Assembly (NCBI RefSeq): GCF_050434925.1
Contig: NZ_JBNDJK010000001.1
Location: 3,906,001-3,970,000, forward strand
DNA length: 64,000 bases
Direction of reading: 5' to 3'
Origin: Inquilinus ginsengisoli_B
GTDB lineage: Bacteria > Pseudomonadota > Alphaproteobacteria > DSM-16000 > Inquilinaceae
Shown here: in pieces, positions 24,089-31,886 of the stretch
Position numbering within the stretch: position 1 is the first letter of the stretch
Layout of the letters: each line of letters begins with the position of its first letter
Position numbers and translations under genes: made by a program
Notes under the pieces: generated by a model
Databases searched by the model: none
Told to the model about the DNA's origin: nothing
The model's input: only the letters and a program-made list of their open reading frames with translations

Positions 24089-24867
24089 CCCGCCGGGCTG
24101 CAGCTCTTCGCCGCTTCGGCCTTGGCCAGCCGGTAGGTGTGGGACAGCAGCCCGGCATCGCCGGGCTCACCCTGGTCCGGCACCACCACCTTCGCCGCCT
24201 TGCCGTAGCGGGCGATCACCGCCTCGACCGATTGCGGCCAGCGGCAGATGTCGGAGTCGGGGACGGCGGCGAGATTGGCCTGCTCGGCCCCCCGGATCAT
24301 GCAGCCGCCGAACAGCACGGCGCTGTCCGGCAGGAAGGCCACCGTGTTGTCGCGGGTGTCCGCCGGGCCGGGATAGAACAGCTCGATCGCGCGGCCGCCG
24401 CCGGTGATGGTGGTCGACTCGCCACCCCAGCTGCGCTGGACGCTGGCGGCGCCGGCAGCCTCCTTCGCCGTCTCGTCGCGGGCCAGCGACCAACCGCCGC
24501 GGGCATGCACCGCCGCTAGCCCGGCCAGGCGGTCGTCATGCGCATGCGTCACCACCAGGTTGACCGGCCGGTTCGGCGCGGCCTCCGCCACCCGCTCCAG
24601 CAGCGCCACGGTCTGCGCCGGACCCCAGGCCGCGTCGATCAGCAGCACCTCTTCGGGTCCGATCACGGCCAGGCCGTTGGATGCGATCCAGCCCTGGTCT
24701 GCCTTCCGCCAACTGGTGTGCAGCCAGACGCCATCGGCCAGCTCGCGGAAGCCCAGCGGCGGCGGCGTCTCCGCATCCTGGGCCAGGGCCGGCCGAATCA
24801 GGGCCAGGGACAGGCCGGCGGCGCAGCCATGCAGGAAGGCGCGGCGGGACGGGGCGGGAACGGGCAT
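24085..24867 (-). CDS. Metallo-beta-lactamase-fold protein, subclass B1-like with two altered zinc ligands
   Basis: The 260-residue precursor has a Tat-type signal (SRRAFLHG at 7-14, then a hydrophobic stretch to ALAQ). The fold matches subclass B1: H108-A-H110-D-D112-R, C189 in FGGCMIRG, and LLSHT near the end. Two of the six B1 zinc ligands differ: D170 stands where PGH normally gives H196, and Q232 (PDQG) where PGHG gives H263. It is therefore unlikely to be an ordinary beta-lactamase. It diverges from the COG0523 gene across a Zur-box-like palindrome and converges on zur. Substrate unknown; the start follows GAGGACC. Confidence 0.85.
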   Translation of the reverse strand: MPVPAPSRRAFLHGCAAGLSLALIRPALAQDAETPPPLGFRELADGVWLHTSWRKADQGWIASNGLAVIGPEEVLLIDAAWGPAQTVALLERVAEAAPNRPVNLVVTHAHDDRLAGLAAVHARGGWSLARDETAKEAAGAASVQRSWGGESTTITGGGRAIELFYPGPADTRDNTVAFLPDSAVLFGGCMIRGAEQANLAAVPDSDICRWPQSVEAVIARYGKAAKVVVPDQGEPGDAGLLSHTYRLAKAEAAKSCSPAG

Positions 24868-25025
24868 GTCGGTCCTCGAATGACGGGACGGCGGATCGGC
24901 CGCCCGGCAACGTCCCTCGGGAGAATCTGGGCGATTCTGGGGCGCGATGCCGAGGCGGTGACCGGATGCGAGTCCGTCCATAGCATCCCATCGGCCGATG
25001 GGCGACAGGCTTGCGTCTTGCTATT

Positions 25026-25042
25026 ATGTTATATAATAACAT
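25026..25042. promoter_or_regulatory. Candidate Zur box
   Basis: ATGTTAT-ATA-ATAACAT is a 17-bp palindrome in the AT-rich gap between the divergent metallo-beta-lactamase-like and COG0523 genes. It fits the GTTATA-TATAAC pattern of proteobacterial Zur boxes. A near copy (ATGTTAT-ACA-TTAACGT) precedes the znu operon at 30004. Confidence 0.78.
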
Positions 25043-25069
25043 TTAAATTCCCGAAGCCCGAGGCTCCCC

Positions 25070-26035
25070 ATGTCCCGCATCCCCGTCACCCTGCTGACCG
25101 GCACTCTCGGCGCCGGCAAGACCACGCTCTTGAACCGGATTCTTTCCGAGGCGCATGGCCGGCGCTATGCCGTGATCGTCAACGAGTTCGGCGAGATCGG
25201 CATCGACGGCGACCTGGTGGTCGGCGCCGACGAGGAGGTGTTCGCGCTGAACAATGGCTGCCTGTGCTGCTCGGTGCGCGGCGACCTGATCCGGATCATC
25301 GGCGGGCTGATGAAGCGGGCCGGCAGCTTCGACCGCATCCTGGTCGAGACCACGGGCCTGGCCGACCCGGCGCCGGTGGCGCAGACCTTCCTGGTCGATG
25401 ACGAGGTGCGCGAGCGCACCGCCCTCGACTCGATCGTCACCGTGGTCGACGCCCGCAACATCGAGGCGCGGCTGGCCGACAGCGACGAGGCGGAGGAGCA
25501 GGTGGCCTTCGCCGACACCATCCTGGTCAACAAGACCGACCTGGCGGACGAGGCCGGGCTGGCAACGGTGGAGGCGCGGCTGCGCGCCATCAACCCGGTG
25601 GCGCGGCTGATCCGCACGAGGCGCTGCGACGCCGATCTCGGCACCGTGCTGGACGGTGCCTTCGATCTCGACCGGCTGCTGGGGCTCGAGCCCGACCTGC
25701 TCGACGGCCATGGCCATCATCATCACGAGCATGACCAGGGCGTCGGCAGCGTCTCCTTCCGGATCGACCGGCCGCTCGACGGCCGCCGCTTCGTCGACTG
25801 GATCGGCATGCTGCTGGCGATCCGCGGCGCCGACATCCTGCGCAGCAAGGGCATCCTCGCCTTCGCCGGCGAGGACCGGCCCTTCGTGTTCCAGGGCGTG
25901 CACATGCTGCAGGAGGGCGATTTCGCCCCGGCCTGGCGGCCCGGCCAGCCGCGCGAGAGCCGGCTGGTGCTGATCGGCCGCAACCTCGACGCCGGGGTGC
26001 TGCGTGCCGGCTTCGAAGGCTGCGCTGCCGCATGA
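25070..26035 (+). CDS. COG0523 family GTP-binding metallochaperone (CobW/ZigA-like)
   Basis: The 321-residue protein has P-loop GTLGAGKT (11-18), the metal motif C64-L-C66-C67, VETTGLADPAPV, NKTD for guanine specificity, and a histidine-rich loop HGHHHHEHD around residue 220, then a CobW C-terminal domain. Such GTPases hand zinc to client enzymes under zinc starvation or serve B12 synthesis. A Zur-type box 28 bp upstream favours the zinc role. Its stop overlaps the start of the WD40-like gene (ATGA). Confidence 0.93.
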   Translation: MSRIPVTLLTGTLGAGKTTLLNRILSEAHGRRYAVIVNEFGEIGIDGDLVVGADEEVFALNNGCLCCSVRGDLIRIIGGLMKRAGSFDRILVETTGLADPAPVAQTFLVDDEVRERTALDSIVTVVDARNIEARLADSDEAEEQVAFADTILVNKTDLADEAGLATVEARLRAINPVARLIRTRRCDADLGTVLDGAFDLDRLLGLEPDLLDGHGHHHHEHDQGVGSVSFRIDRPLDGRRFVDWIGMLLAIRGADILRSKGILAFAGEDRPFVFQGVHMLQEGDFAPAWRPGQPRESRLVLIGRNLDAGVLRAGFEGCAAA

Positions 26036-27060
26036 GCCTGCTGCTGCCGCCGCGCGCCCTGGCGGAGGAGAGGGGCACGATCTGGGCCTGGCCGGCGCCG
26101 GCGGTGGCCGCGGCCTTCGACGCGGCGGGGCATCTCGCCTTCGGACTGGGCGACGGCACCATCCGGCTGGCGTCGCCCGAGGCGTCCGAGGCCGCCGTCG
26201 TGCCGGCACATCGCGGCGCCGTGCTGGCGCTGGTCCCGGATGTCGCCGGCGGCTTTCTCAGCGGCGGCGATGACGGCCGCCTGTTGCACACCGCGCCGGA
26301 CGGCACCGCGGCCGAGATCGCCGCCGTGCCGGGGCGATGGATCAGTGCCGTCGACGCCGCGCCCGCCACCGGGTGGCGCCTCGCCGTTGCCGGCAGCGAG
26401 GTGCTGGTGTTCGACGCGGACGGCGCGCCGGTGACGCGGCTGCAAGGCCCGGCCGGGCTGGACGGCGCCGTCTTCGACCCGCGTGGCCGGCGCATCGCCG
26501 CGGCGCATTACGGCGGCGTCACCGTCTGGTCACCGCGCAAGCGCGCCTGGGCGGCGAAGCTGTATGGCTGGCAGGGCGCGCATCTGGCGGCGCTCTGGCA
26601 TCCGCGGTCGCGCTTCGTCGTCTCGGCGATGCAGGAGAAGGCGCTGCACGCGTGGCGCCTGTCGGACGGCGTGCACATGCAGATGCCGGGCTATCCGACC
26701 AAGCCGCGGTCGCTGGCCTGGGCCGATGGCGGCCGGGCGCTGCTGACCTCCGGCTCCGAAGGCGTGGTGTCCTGGCGCTTCACCGGCCGCGACGGCCCGA
26801 TGGGCGGCACCGCCAGCGAAAGCGGCTGGGCCCGCGGCGTGCCGATCACCCGGGTCGCGGCGCATCCGCAGCTGCCGGTCGCGGCGGCCGGCGCCAAGGA
26901 CGGCTTCGTCGCGCTGATGCCGCTGGACGGCAGCGGCTATGTCCCGGTGCTGCGCCCGAACGGCGCCGCGGTCGAGGCGCTGGCCTTCTCGCCCGACGGG
27001 CGCTGGCTGGCGGCGGGCGATGCCGGCGGCCGGGCGACGCTGGTCGACCTGCAGCCGTGA
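26032..27060 (+). CDS. WD40-repeat (beta-propeller) protein
   Basis: The 342 residues form repeated 40-residue beta units such as AVVPAHRGAVLALVPDVAGGFLSGGDDGRLL and VEALAFSPDGRWLAAGDAGGRATLVDL, enough for a seven-blade propeller. There is no convincing signal peptide, so it is probably cytosolic. WD40 proteins are often encoded beside COG0523 GTPases in alphaproteobacteria; here the genes overlap by four bases. It may be a scaffold in zinc delivery, which is inference. The next small gene starts in its stop codon (GTGA). Confidence 0.88.
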   Translation: MSLLLPPRALAEERGTIWAWPAPAVAAAFDAAGHLAFGLGDGTIRLASPEASEAAVVPAHRGAVLALVPDVAGGFLSGGDDGRLLHTAPDGTAAEIAAVPGRWISAVDAAPATGWRLAVAGSEVLVFDADGAPVTRLQGPAGLDGAVFDPRGRRIAAAHYGGVTVWSPRKRAWAAKLYGWQGAHLAALWHPRSRFVVSAMQEKALHAWRLSDGVHMQMPGYPTKPRSLAWADGGRALLTSGSEGVVSWRFTGRDGPMGGTASESGWARGVPITRVAAHPQLPVAAAGAKDGFVALMPLDGSGYVPVLRPNGAAVEALAFSPDGRWLAAGDAGGRATLVDLQP

Positions 27061-27353
27061 GGGACCCGTCCGACGTCGCCACCCGCCGGGCCCGGCATTG
27101 GCCCGAGGCGCGGCAGGTGCTGAGCCATCCCGATTTCCACCACGGCTTCCGCGAGGCACAGTCCGGCCGGCCGTTCGACCACCGCCGCGCCGACGCGCTG
27201 CCGCGACTCGGCCAGATCCGCTACGAGAACGGGCGCCAGATCGCGGCCGAATGCGCCGCCCTGGGCTTGGCGGTGCACTGGCCGTCGCCGGGCCATATCC
27301 CGCCGGCCCTGAAGCATCTGGTGCTGCGCCGGCTGCAGCCCGGACGGCGATAG
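27057..27353 (+). CDS. Small hypothetical protein translationally coupled to the WD40 gene
   Basis: A GTG overlapping the WD40 stop opens a 98-residue frame with typical codon usage: it begins MRDPSDVATRRARHWPEA and contains FHHGFREAQSGRPFDHRRAD and YENGRQIAAECAALGLAV. It has no signal or membrane span and no domain I recognise. The HH and DH pairs are suggestive given the zinc context but prove nothing. It appears to be the third gene of the COG0523 operon. Confidence 0.75.
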   Translation: MRDPSDVATRRARHWPEARQVLSHPDFHHGFREAQSGRPFDHRRADALPRLGQIRYENGRQIAAECAALGLAVHWPSPGHIPPALKHLVLRRLQPGRR

Positions 27354-27394
27354 GCTAGGCTGCTGCCCGGTTCGGATGTCGGATGGGGCGCGCC

Positions 27395-27802
27395 ATGATG
27401 CGGATCGACGGCCAGTGCCATTGCGGCCATGTCGCCTATGAGGCGGAGATCGACCCGGAGCGGGTGGGGATCTGCCACTGCACCGATTGCCAGGTGCTGA
27501 CCGGCTCGGCCTTCCGGGTCACGGTGACCGCATCGCGCGACCGCATCCGGCTGACCGCGCATGAGCCGAAGGTCTATGTGAAGGTCGGTGACAGCGGCCG
27601 CCGGCGGCTGCAGTCTTTCTGCCCGGAATGCGGGTCGCCGCTGTTCGTCACCGGCGAGGGGGCCGATGCCGAAGTGTGGGGCATCCGCTGGGGCAGCATC
27701 CGCCAGCGCGAGCAACTGGTGCCCAGGCGGCAGATGTGGTGCCGCTCGGCCTTGCCCTGGCTCCGTCACCTCGAGGATCTGCCGGGGAAGCCCGCGGAGT
27801 GA
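27395..27802 (+). CDS. GFA family (glutathione-dependent formaldehyde-activating-like) protein
   Basis: The 135-residue protein carries the zinc-binding cysteine pattern of the GFA fold: CHCGHVAYEA near the N-terminus, ICHCTDCQVLTGSAF (CxCxxC) and SFCPECGSPLF (CxxC). Founding members bind glutathione and formaldehyde, but most homologues have no proven role. Starts at 27383, 27395 and 27398 are all possible; the middle one has the best spacing to GGATGGGG. It is the last gene before the group II intron. Confidence 0.9.
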   Translation: MMRIDGQCHCGHVAYEAEIDPERVGICHCTDCQVLTGSAFRVTVTASRDRIRLTAHEPKVYVKVGDSGRRRLQSFCPECGSPLFVTGEGADAEVWGIRWGSIRQREQLVPRRQMWCRSALPWLRHLEDLPGKPAE

Positions 27803-27857
27803 CGCCGTATACGAGCAGCCCGAAATCTTGATTCGTCATGGCGAGCCCCGCAGGGGC

Positions 27858-27867
27858 GTGGCCATCC
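27858..27867. repeat. Left arm of a palindromic intergenic repeat (type B) interrupted by the group II intron
   Basis: GTGGCCATCC here is the exact inverse of GGATGGCCAC at 29823-29832 beyond the intron. The arm extends left through GTCATGGCGAGCCCCGCAGG (27837-27856), and the right arm continues with GGCGCTGCG before diverging. Such GTCATGGCGAG...GGATGGCCACG units are common intergenic repeats in alphaproteobacteria. Confidence 0.65.
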
Positions 27868-27872
27868 CAGCG

Positions 27873-29810
27873 GTGCGCCAGGCATGGCGCGTATGAGCCG
27901 AGAGGCTCTGTTCGGCCGGGATGGTGGTATCCGGCCGAAGACTTGGAGGTGAGAGTCCTGCCTCGGGCCCTGGTGATGGGAACCGATAGCTGAACAGCAA
28001 GGGCGTCGTCGCGAGGCGGGTCTGAAGGAAGCTGTAGGCAAAGTGCCGGCCTGACGAACAGGAAGCGCATAGGAGGCGTCCGTACCCGGGCGAGGGGGTC
28101 GCTGGACCCGAAGCCCGATATCACCCGGAGGGTGCGGCCGTATATGCGCCAGGTACATGGCATGAAGGTCACGCGTCTTACCCTGGGAGGTCTGCCGCAC
28201 TGCCCCTGGCGACAGGTGAGCTACCGGCGTCGAGAGGCGCCGGGATGGGGCGGCAGAAGTCAGCAGAGGCCATAGGAGCCGCGACCAGGCGGCGAAGGGC
28301 CGAACATGGAGTGCCGGACGGAGGTGGGCCCTTCGATGACGAGAGCAGACGCAGAAGACCGGGCTGGGATGCCCGGTGCCCGGGCGGAGGGTAGCGGCCG
28401 GAAGCCGCGAGAGTACGCCATGGGTGCGGCAAACGTCACGGCAGAGCCGGAGCCCTCGCGACCGGAGGCGGATGAGCGACTGATGGAGCGTATTCTCAGC
28501 CGCGAGAACCTGATGACGGCCTACTGCAGGGTGAAGGCCAACAGAGGGGCGCCGGGCATCGACAGGATGACCGTCGGCCAGCCGTGGTCCCACCTGGAGG
28601 AGCATTGGTCGCGCATCAGGGAGGACCTGTTGACGGGCCGATACCGGCCGGCGCCGGTGCGCGGGGTGGAGATCCCCAAGCCCGGCGGTGGGATGCGCCT
28701 TCTAGGCATCCCGACGGTGCTGGACCGGTTCATCCAGCAGGCGGTGCATCAGGTGCTGATGCCGATCTTCGATCCGGACTTCTCCAACTCCTCCTACGGC
28801 TTCCGGCCGGGGCGGAGCGCCCATGAGGCGGTCTTGGCCGCGCGGTCCCACGTGGCTGCCGGTCGGCGCTTCGTGGCCGATCTCGATCTGGAGAAGTTCT
28901 TCGACCGGGTGGACCACGACGTGCTGATGGCACGGGTGGCGCGCAAGGTCGCGGATAAGCGGGTGCTGCGGCTGATCCGCCGCTACCTGCAGGCCGGGTT
29001 GATGGCGGGCGGGGTGGCGACGGCGCGGACGGAAGGGACGCCGCAGGGCGGTCCCTTGTCGCCGCTCTTGTCGAACATCCTGCTCGATGACCTCGATCGG
29101 GAATTGGAACGGCGGGGCCACGCCTTCTGCCGGTATGCGGACGACTGCAACGTCTATGTGCGGTCGCGGCGCGCCGGCGAGCGGGTGATGGCGTCGCTGA
29201 CCCGGTTCCTGGGCGAGCGGCTGAGGCTGTCGGTCAACGTCGCCAAGAGCGCCGTGGATCGACCGTGGAACCGGAGCTTCCTGGGCTACGGCATGACCCA
29301 TCACCAGAAGCCGCGCCTCACGGTGCCGGCGTCGAGCGTGAAGCGGTGCAAGGCCAAGCTGCGGGCGAGCTTCCGGGCGGGACGGGGTCAGAACCTCGCC
29401 GCCACCGTCGATGATCTCACCCCGATTCTGCGCGGCTGGACGGCGTACTTCCGGTTCGCGGAGGCCAGGGGCGTGTTCGAGGATCTGGACGGCTGGCTGC
29501 GGCGCAAGCTGCGCTGCATCCTATGGCGGCAATGGAAACGACCTTGGACCCGCGTCCAACGACTGATACAGCGGGGACTGGACAGGCAGCGGGCGTGGCT
29601 CGCGGCCAACAATGGCCGGGGACCCTGGTGGAACGCCGGGGCTTCCCACATGAACGACGCCTTCCGGAAATCCTTCTTCGACACCCTCGGGCTGATCTCG
29701 CTCCTCAAAGAGCATCAGCGTCTACTCCACGCTCCATGAACCGCCGTGTACGGAACCGTACGCACGGTGGTGTGGGAGGAGGGGCGCCGCGAGGCCCCCT
29801 CCTACCCGAT
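27873..29810 (+). mobile_element. Group II intron (retroelement), apparently complete
   Basis: The 5' end GTGCGCCAGG fits the bacterial GUGYG rule and opens a structured non-coding region of about 430 bases (domains I-III) before the maturase gene. After the maturase stop, domain V (about 29739-29772, stem CCGCCGTG...CACGGTGG with inner TACG-GAAC-CGTA) is followed by a GC-rich domain VI hairpin and the 3' end CCTACCCGAT. The 1938-bp element is therefore likely self-splicing. It lies in the intergenic gap between the GFA gene and the znu operon, inside a palindromic repeat. The exact boundaries come from consensus ends. Confidence 0.9.
28306..29739 (+). CDS. ltrA: Group II intron-encoded reverse transcriptase/maturase
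   Basis: The 477-residue protein assists intron splicing and retrohoming. It has reverse-transcriptase blocks (GRYRPAPVRGVEIPKPGGGMR, YGFRPGRSAHEAV, DLDLEKFFDRVDHD, EGTPQGGPLSPLLSNILLD), the catalytic YADD at about 277-280, and a maturase/X domain with LRGWTAYFRFAEA. It ends just before domain V and lacks an obvious H-N-H endonuclease domain. All motifs are intact, so it is probably active. An in-frame ATG at 28336 behind GGAGGTGGG is an alternative start. Confidence 0.95.
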   Translation: MECRTEVGPSMTRADAEDRAGMPGARAEGSGRKPREYAMGAANVTAEPEPSRPEADERLMERILSRENLMTAYCRVKANRGAPGIDRMTVGQPWSHLEEHWSRIREDLLTGRYRPAPVRGVEIPKPGGGMRLLGIPTVLDRFIQQAVHQVLMPIFDPDFSNSSYGFRPGRSAHEAVLAARSHVAAGRRFVADLDLEKFFDRVDHDVLMARVARKVADKRVLRLIRRYLQAGLMAGGVATARTEGTPQGGPLSPLLSNILLDDLDRELERRGHAFCRYADDCNVYVRSRRAGERVMASLTRFLGERLRLSVNVAKSAVDRPWNRSFLGYGMTHHQKPRLTVPASSVKRCKAKLRASFRAGRGQNLAATVDDLTPILRGWTAYFRFAEARGVFEDLDGWLRRKLRCILWRQWKRPWTRVQRLIQRGLDRQRAWLAANNGRGPWWNAGASHMNDAFRKSFFDTLGLISLLKEHQRLLHAP

Positions 29811-29822
29811 GCACCGGCCCAT

Positions 29823-29832
29823 GGATGGCCAC
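29823..29832. repeat. Right arm of the type B palindromic repeat
   Basis: GGATGGCCAC pairs perfectly with the arm at 27858-27867 on the other side of the intron. Beyond it the pairing continues imperfectly for about ten bases and then stops, so this arm looks shortened. The rest of the gap to 30003 holds no gene that I can support. Confidence 0.6.
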
Positions 29833-30003
29833 GGCGCTGCGCCTCCTCTTGAAGAAGTTAAAACTTTCTTTCCCTTCCCGGGCCGGGCACCGGCGTGTGA
29901 TGGCTCGCCGTGACGAGAAGGGGCTGAGGAGTCGATCTCAGGGGCCGTCGGCATACTCCCTTGGTCGATATCCGTCCGAGCAGCGCTTTCCGATAGCGCA
30001 AAG

Positions 30004-30020
30004 ATGTTATACATTAACGT
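30004..30020. promoter_or_regulatory. Candidate Zur box upstream of the znu operon
   Basis: ATGTTAT-ACA-TTAACGT is an imperfect 17-bp palindrome sharing its left half exactly with the box at 25026. It lies about 60 bp before the first gene of the zinc importer operon, a typical operator position. Confidence 0.72.
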
Positions 30021-30081
30021 CAATGGTGCCGCGCCCGCTTGGCGCTATGGTGCCTGACCTTCTTACGCCATCGGCTGATTC

Positions 30082-30252
30082 ATGACCGTGTCGCATCACC
30101 ACCCCGCCCATGCCGCCCGCCGGGCCGGGGAGATCGGGCCGTCGGCCCTGGCCGCGCCGGTCGGGGTCCGCCTGGTCGTCGCCTTCGCGCTGATCGCGGT
30201 GCTGTGGCTCGCCGTGGCCTGGGCCATGGGCTGGTTCGGAGCCGCGCCATGA
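30082..30252 (+). CDS. Small histidine-bearing single-span membrane protein in the znu operon
   Basis: A 56-codon gene starts MTVSHHHPAHAARRAGE and continues into one strong membrane span (about residues 29-50, VRLVVAFALIAVLWLAVAWAMGW), ending GAAP. Its TGA overlaps the ATG of znuC (ATGA), and a Zur-type box lies just upstream, so it is very likely the first gene of the zinc importer operon. The HHHxxH tract in the short N-terminal tail could bind zinc. I know of no named family; it may be an accessory subunit or small regulator of the transporter. Confidence 0.7.
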   Translation: MTVSHHHPAHAARRAGEIGPSALAAPVGVRLVVAFALIAVLWLAVAWAMGWFGAAP

Positions 30253-30995
30253 GTGTCGGCCGCATCCGCCTCGCCAACCTGACCGCCGGTTATGAGCGGC
30301 ATCCGGCGGTGCATCATGTCAATGGCAGCTTCGAGCCGGGGACGCTGACCGCCATCGTCGGCCCGAACGGCGCCGGCAAGTCGACCCTGCTGAAGACCAT
30401 CGCCGGGTTGCTGGCACCCTTGTCCGGCCAGGTCGACCGCGGCGGGCTGCGCCGGCGCGACATCGCCTATCTGCCGCAGCTGGCGGAGATCGACCGCAGC
30501 TTCCCGATCTCGGTCGCCGACACCGTGCTGCTCGGCGGCTGGGCCCGGACCGGGATGTTCGGCGGCGTCTCCAAGGACCTGCGCCACCGGGCGGAAGAGG
30601 CGCTGGAGGCGGTCGGCCTCGGCGGCTTCGAGGTGCGGCCGATCGGCAGCCTCTCCGCCGGCCAGTTCCAGCGCGTGCTGTTCGCGCGGCTGCTGCTGCA
30701 GGACGGCCGGGTGATCATGCTGGACGAGCCGTTCACCGCGCTCGACGCCAAGACCACGCGCGACCTGGTCGACGTGGTCCGGCGCTGGCATGGCGAGGGC
30801 CGCACCGTCATCACCGTGCTGCACGATCTGGACCAAGTGCGCGAGGTCTGCCCGGACACGCTGCTGCTGGCCCGCGACCCGATCGGCTGGGGCCCCACCG
30901 GCGACGTGCTGTGCGCCGAGAACCTGCTGCGCGCCCGCGCCATGGCCGAGGCCTGGCACGATCGCGGCGAACCGTGCCGGCGGAGCGCGGCGTGA
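30249..30995 (+). CDS. znuC: Zinc ABC transporter ATP-binding protein (ZnuC/AztA-like)
   Basis: The 248-residue ATPase has Walker A GPNGAGKST (38-46), Q-loop YLPQLAEIDRSFPISVADTVLLG, signature LSAGQFQRVLFARLL, Walker B VIMLDEPFTALD and switch histidine VLHDLDQV. DRSFPISVxDxVLLG is typical of cluster-9 (zinc/manganese) importers. The RHPAVHHV segment near the N-terminus resembles the AztA branch. It energises the permease encoded next, whose GTG overlaps this stop. Confidence 0.92.
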   Translation: MSVGRIRLANLTAGYERHPAVHHVNGSFEPGTLTAIVGPNGAGKSTLLKTIAGLLAPLSGQVDRGGLRRRDIAYLPQLAEIDRSFPISVADTVLLGGWARTGMFGGVSKDLRHRAEEALEAVGLGGFEVRPIGSLSAGQFQRVLFARLLLQDGRVIMLDEPFTALDAKTTRDLVDVVRRWHGEGRTVITVLHDLDQVREVCPDTLLLARDPIGWGPTGDVLCAENLLRARAMAEAWHDRGEPCRRSAA

Positions 30996-31867
30996 CGGCG
31001 ATGTGGGACTTCCTGGTCACGCCCTTCCTCGACTACGCCTTCATGCAGCGGGCGCTGGTGGCCTGCCTGGCGCTGTCGCTGGGCTGCGGCCCGGTCGGCG
31101 TGCTGCTGGTGCTGCGGCGGATGAGCCTGGTCGGCGATGCCATGTCGCATGCCGTGCTGCCCGGCGCCGCGGTCGGGTTCCTGGTCTCCGGATTGTCGCT
31201 GTGGTCGATGGGGCTGGGCGGGCTGATCGCCGGCCTGGCCGTCGCGCTGCTGGCCGGCGCGGTCACCCGGGTCACGGCGCTGCGCGAGGATGCCGCCTTC
31301 GCCGCCTTCTACCTGATCGCCCTGGCCGCCGGCGTGCTGATCGTCTCGACCCGCGGCAGCAATGTCGACCTGATGCATGTGCTGTTCGGCACCATCCTGG
31401 CGGTCGACGACGCGGCGCTGCTGCTGATGGCCGGCATCGCCACGATCACCCTGATCGCGCTGGCGCTGCTGTACCGGCCGCTGGTGGTGGAATGCTTCGA
31501 CCCCGGCTACCTCCGCATGGTCGGCGGCGTCGGCGCCCTGGTCCACTTCGCCTTCCTGATGCTGGTGGTCTTGAACCTGGTCGGCGGCTTCCAGGCGCTC
31601 GGCACCCTGATGGTGGTCGGGCTGATGATGCTGCCGGCGGCGGCGGCGCGGTTCTGGAGCCGGTCGCTATGGTCGCTGTTCGCCTGGGCGGCCGGCCTCG
31701 CGCTGCTGTCCGGCTATTCCGGCCTCCTGGTCTCCTATCACGGCAGTCTGCCCTCCGGCCCCAGCATCGTGCTGACAGCCGGCGGCTTCTACCTGCTGTC
31801 GCTGATCTTCGGGACGCATGACAGCCTGCGGGCCCGATACCTGCCCACCGCGCATTTCGCGCACTGA
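30992..31867 (+). CDS. znuB: Zinc ABC transporter permease (ZnuB/AztB-like)
   Basis: This inner-membrane permease of about 290 residues has eight or nine hydrophobic spans and the cluster-9 motifs RRMSLVGDAMSHAVLPGAAVGF (about 38-60) and GALLVVG-like QALGTLMVVGLMMLPAAAARFW. GTG at 30992 overlaps the ATPase stop; an ATG three codons later (MWDFLV) is equally possible. It pairs with the preceding ATPase and the following binding protein. Confidence 0.92.
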   Translation: MTAMWDFLVTPFLDYAFMQRALVACLALSLGCGPVGVLLVLRRMSLVGDAMSHAVLPGAAVGFLVSGLSLWSMGLGGLIAGLAVALLAGAVTRVTALREDAAFAAFYLIALAAGVLIVSTRGSNVDLMHVLFGTILAVDDAALLLMAGIATITLIALALLYRPLVVECFDPGYLRMVGGVGALVHFAFLMLVVLNLVGGFQALGTLMVVGLMMLPAAAARFWSRSLWSLFAWAAGLALLSGYSGLLVSYHGSLPSGPSIVLTAGGFYLLSLIFGTHDSLRARYLPTAHFAH

Positions 31868-31886
31868 ACTCCCACGGAGTCATCGC

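Noticed and set aside
24085..24867. Antibiotic-resistance beta-lactamase
   Set aside because: Two B1 zinc ligands are replaced and the gene sits under a Zur-type site, so resistance is not the likely role.
27873..29810. Diversity-generating retroelement or retron
   Set aside because: There is no template/variable repeat pair or msr-msd structure; domain V and the maturase domain identify a group II intron.
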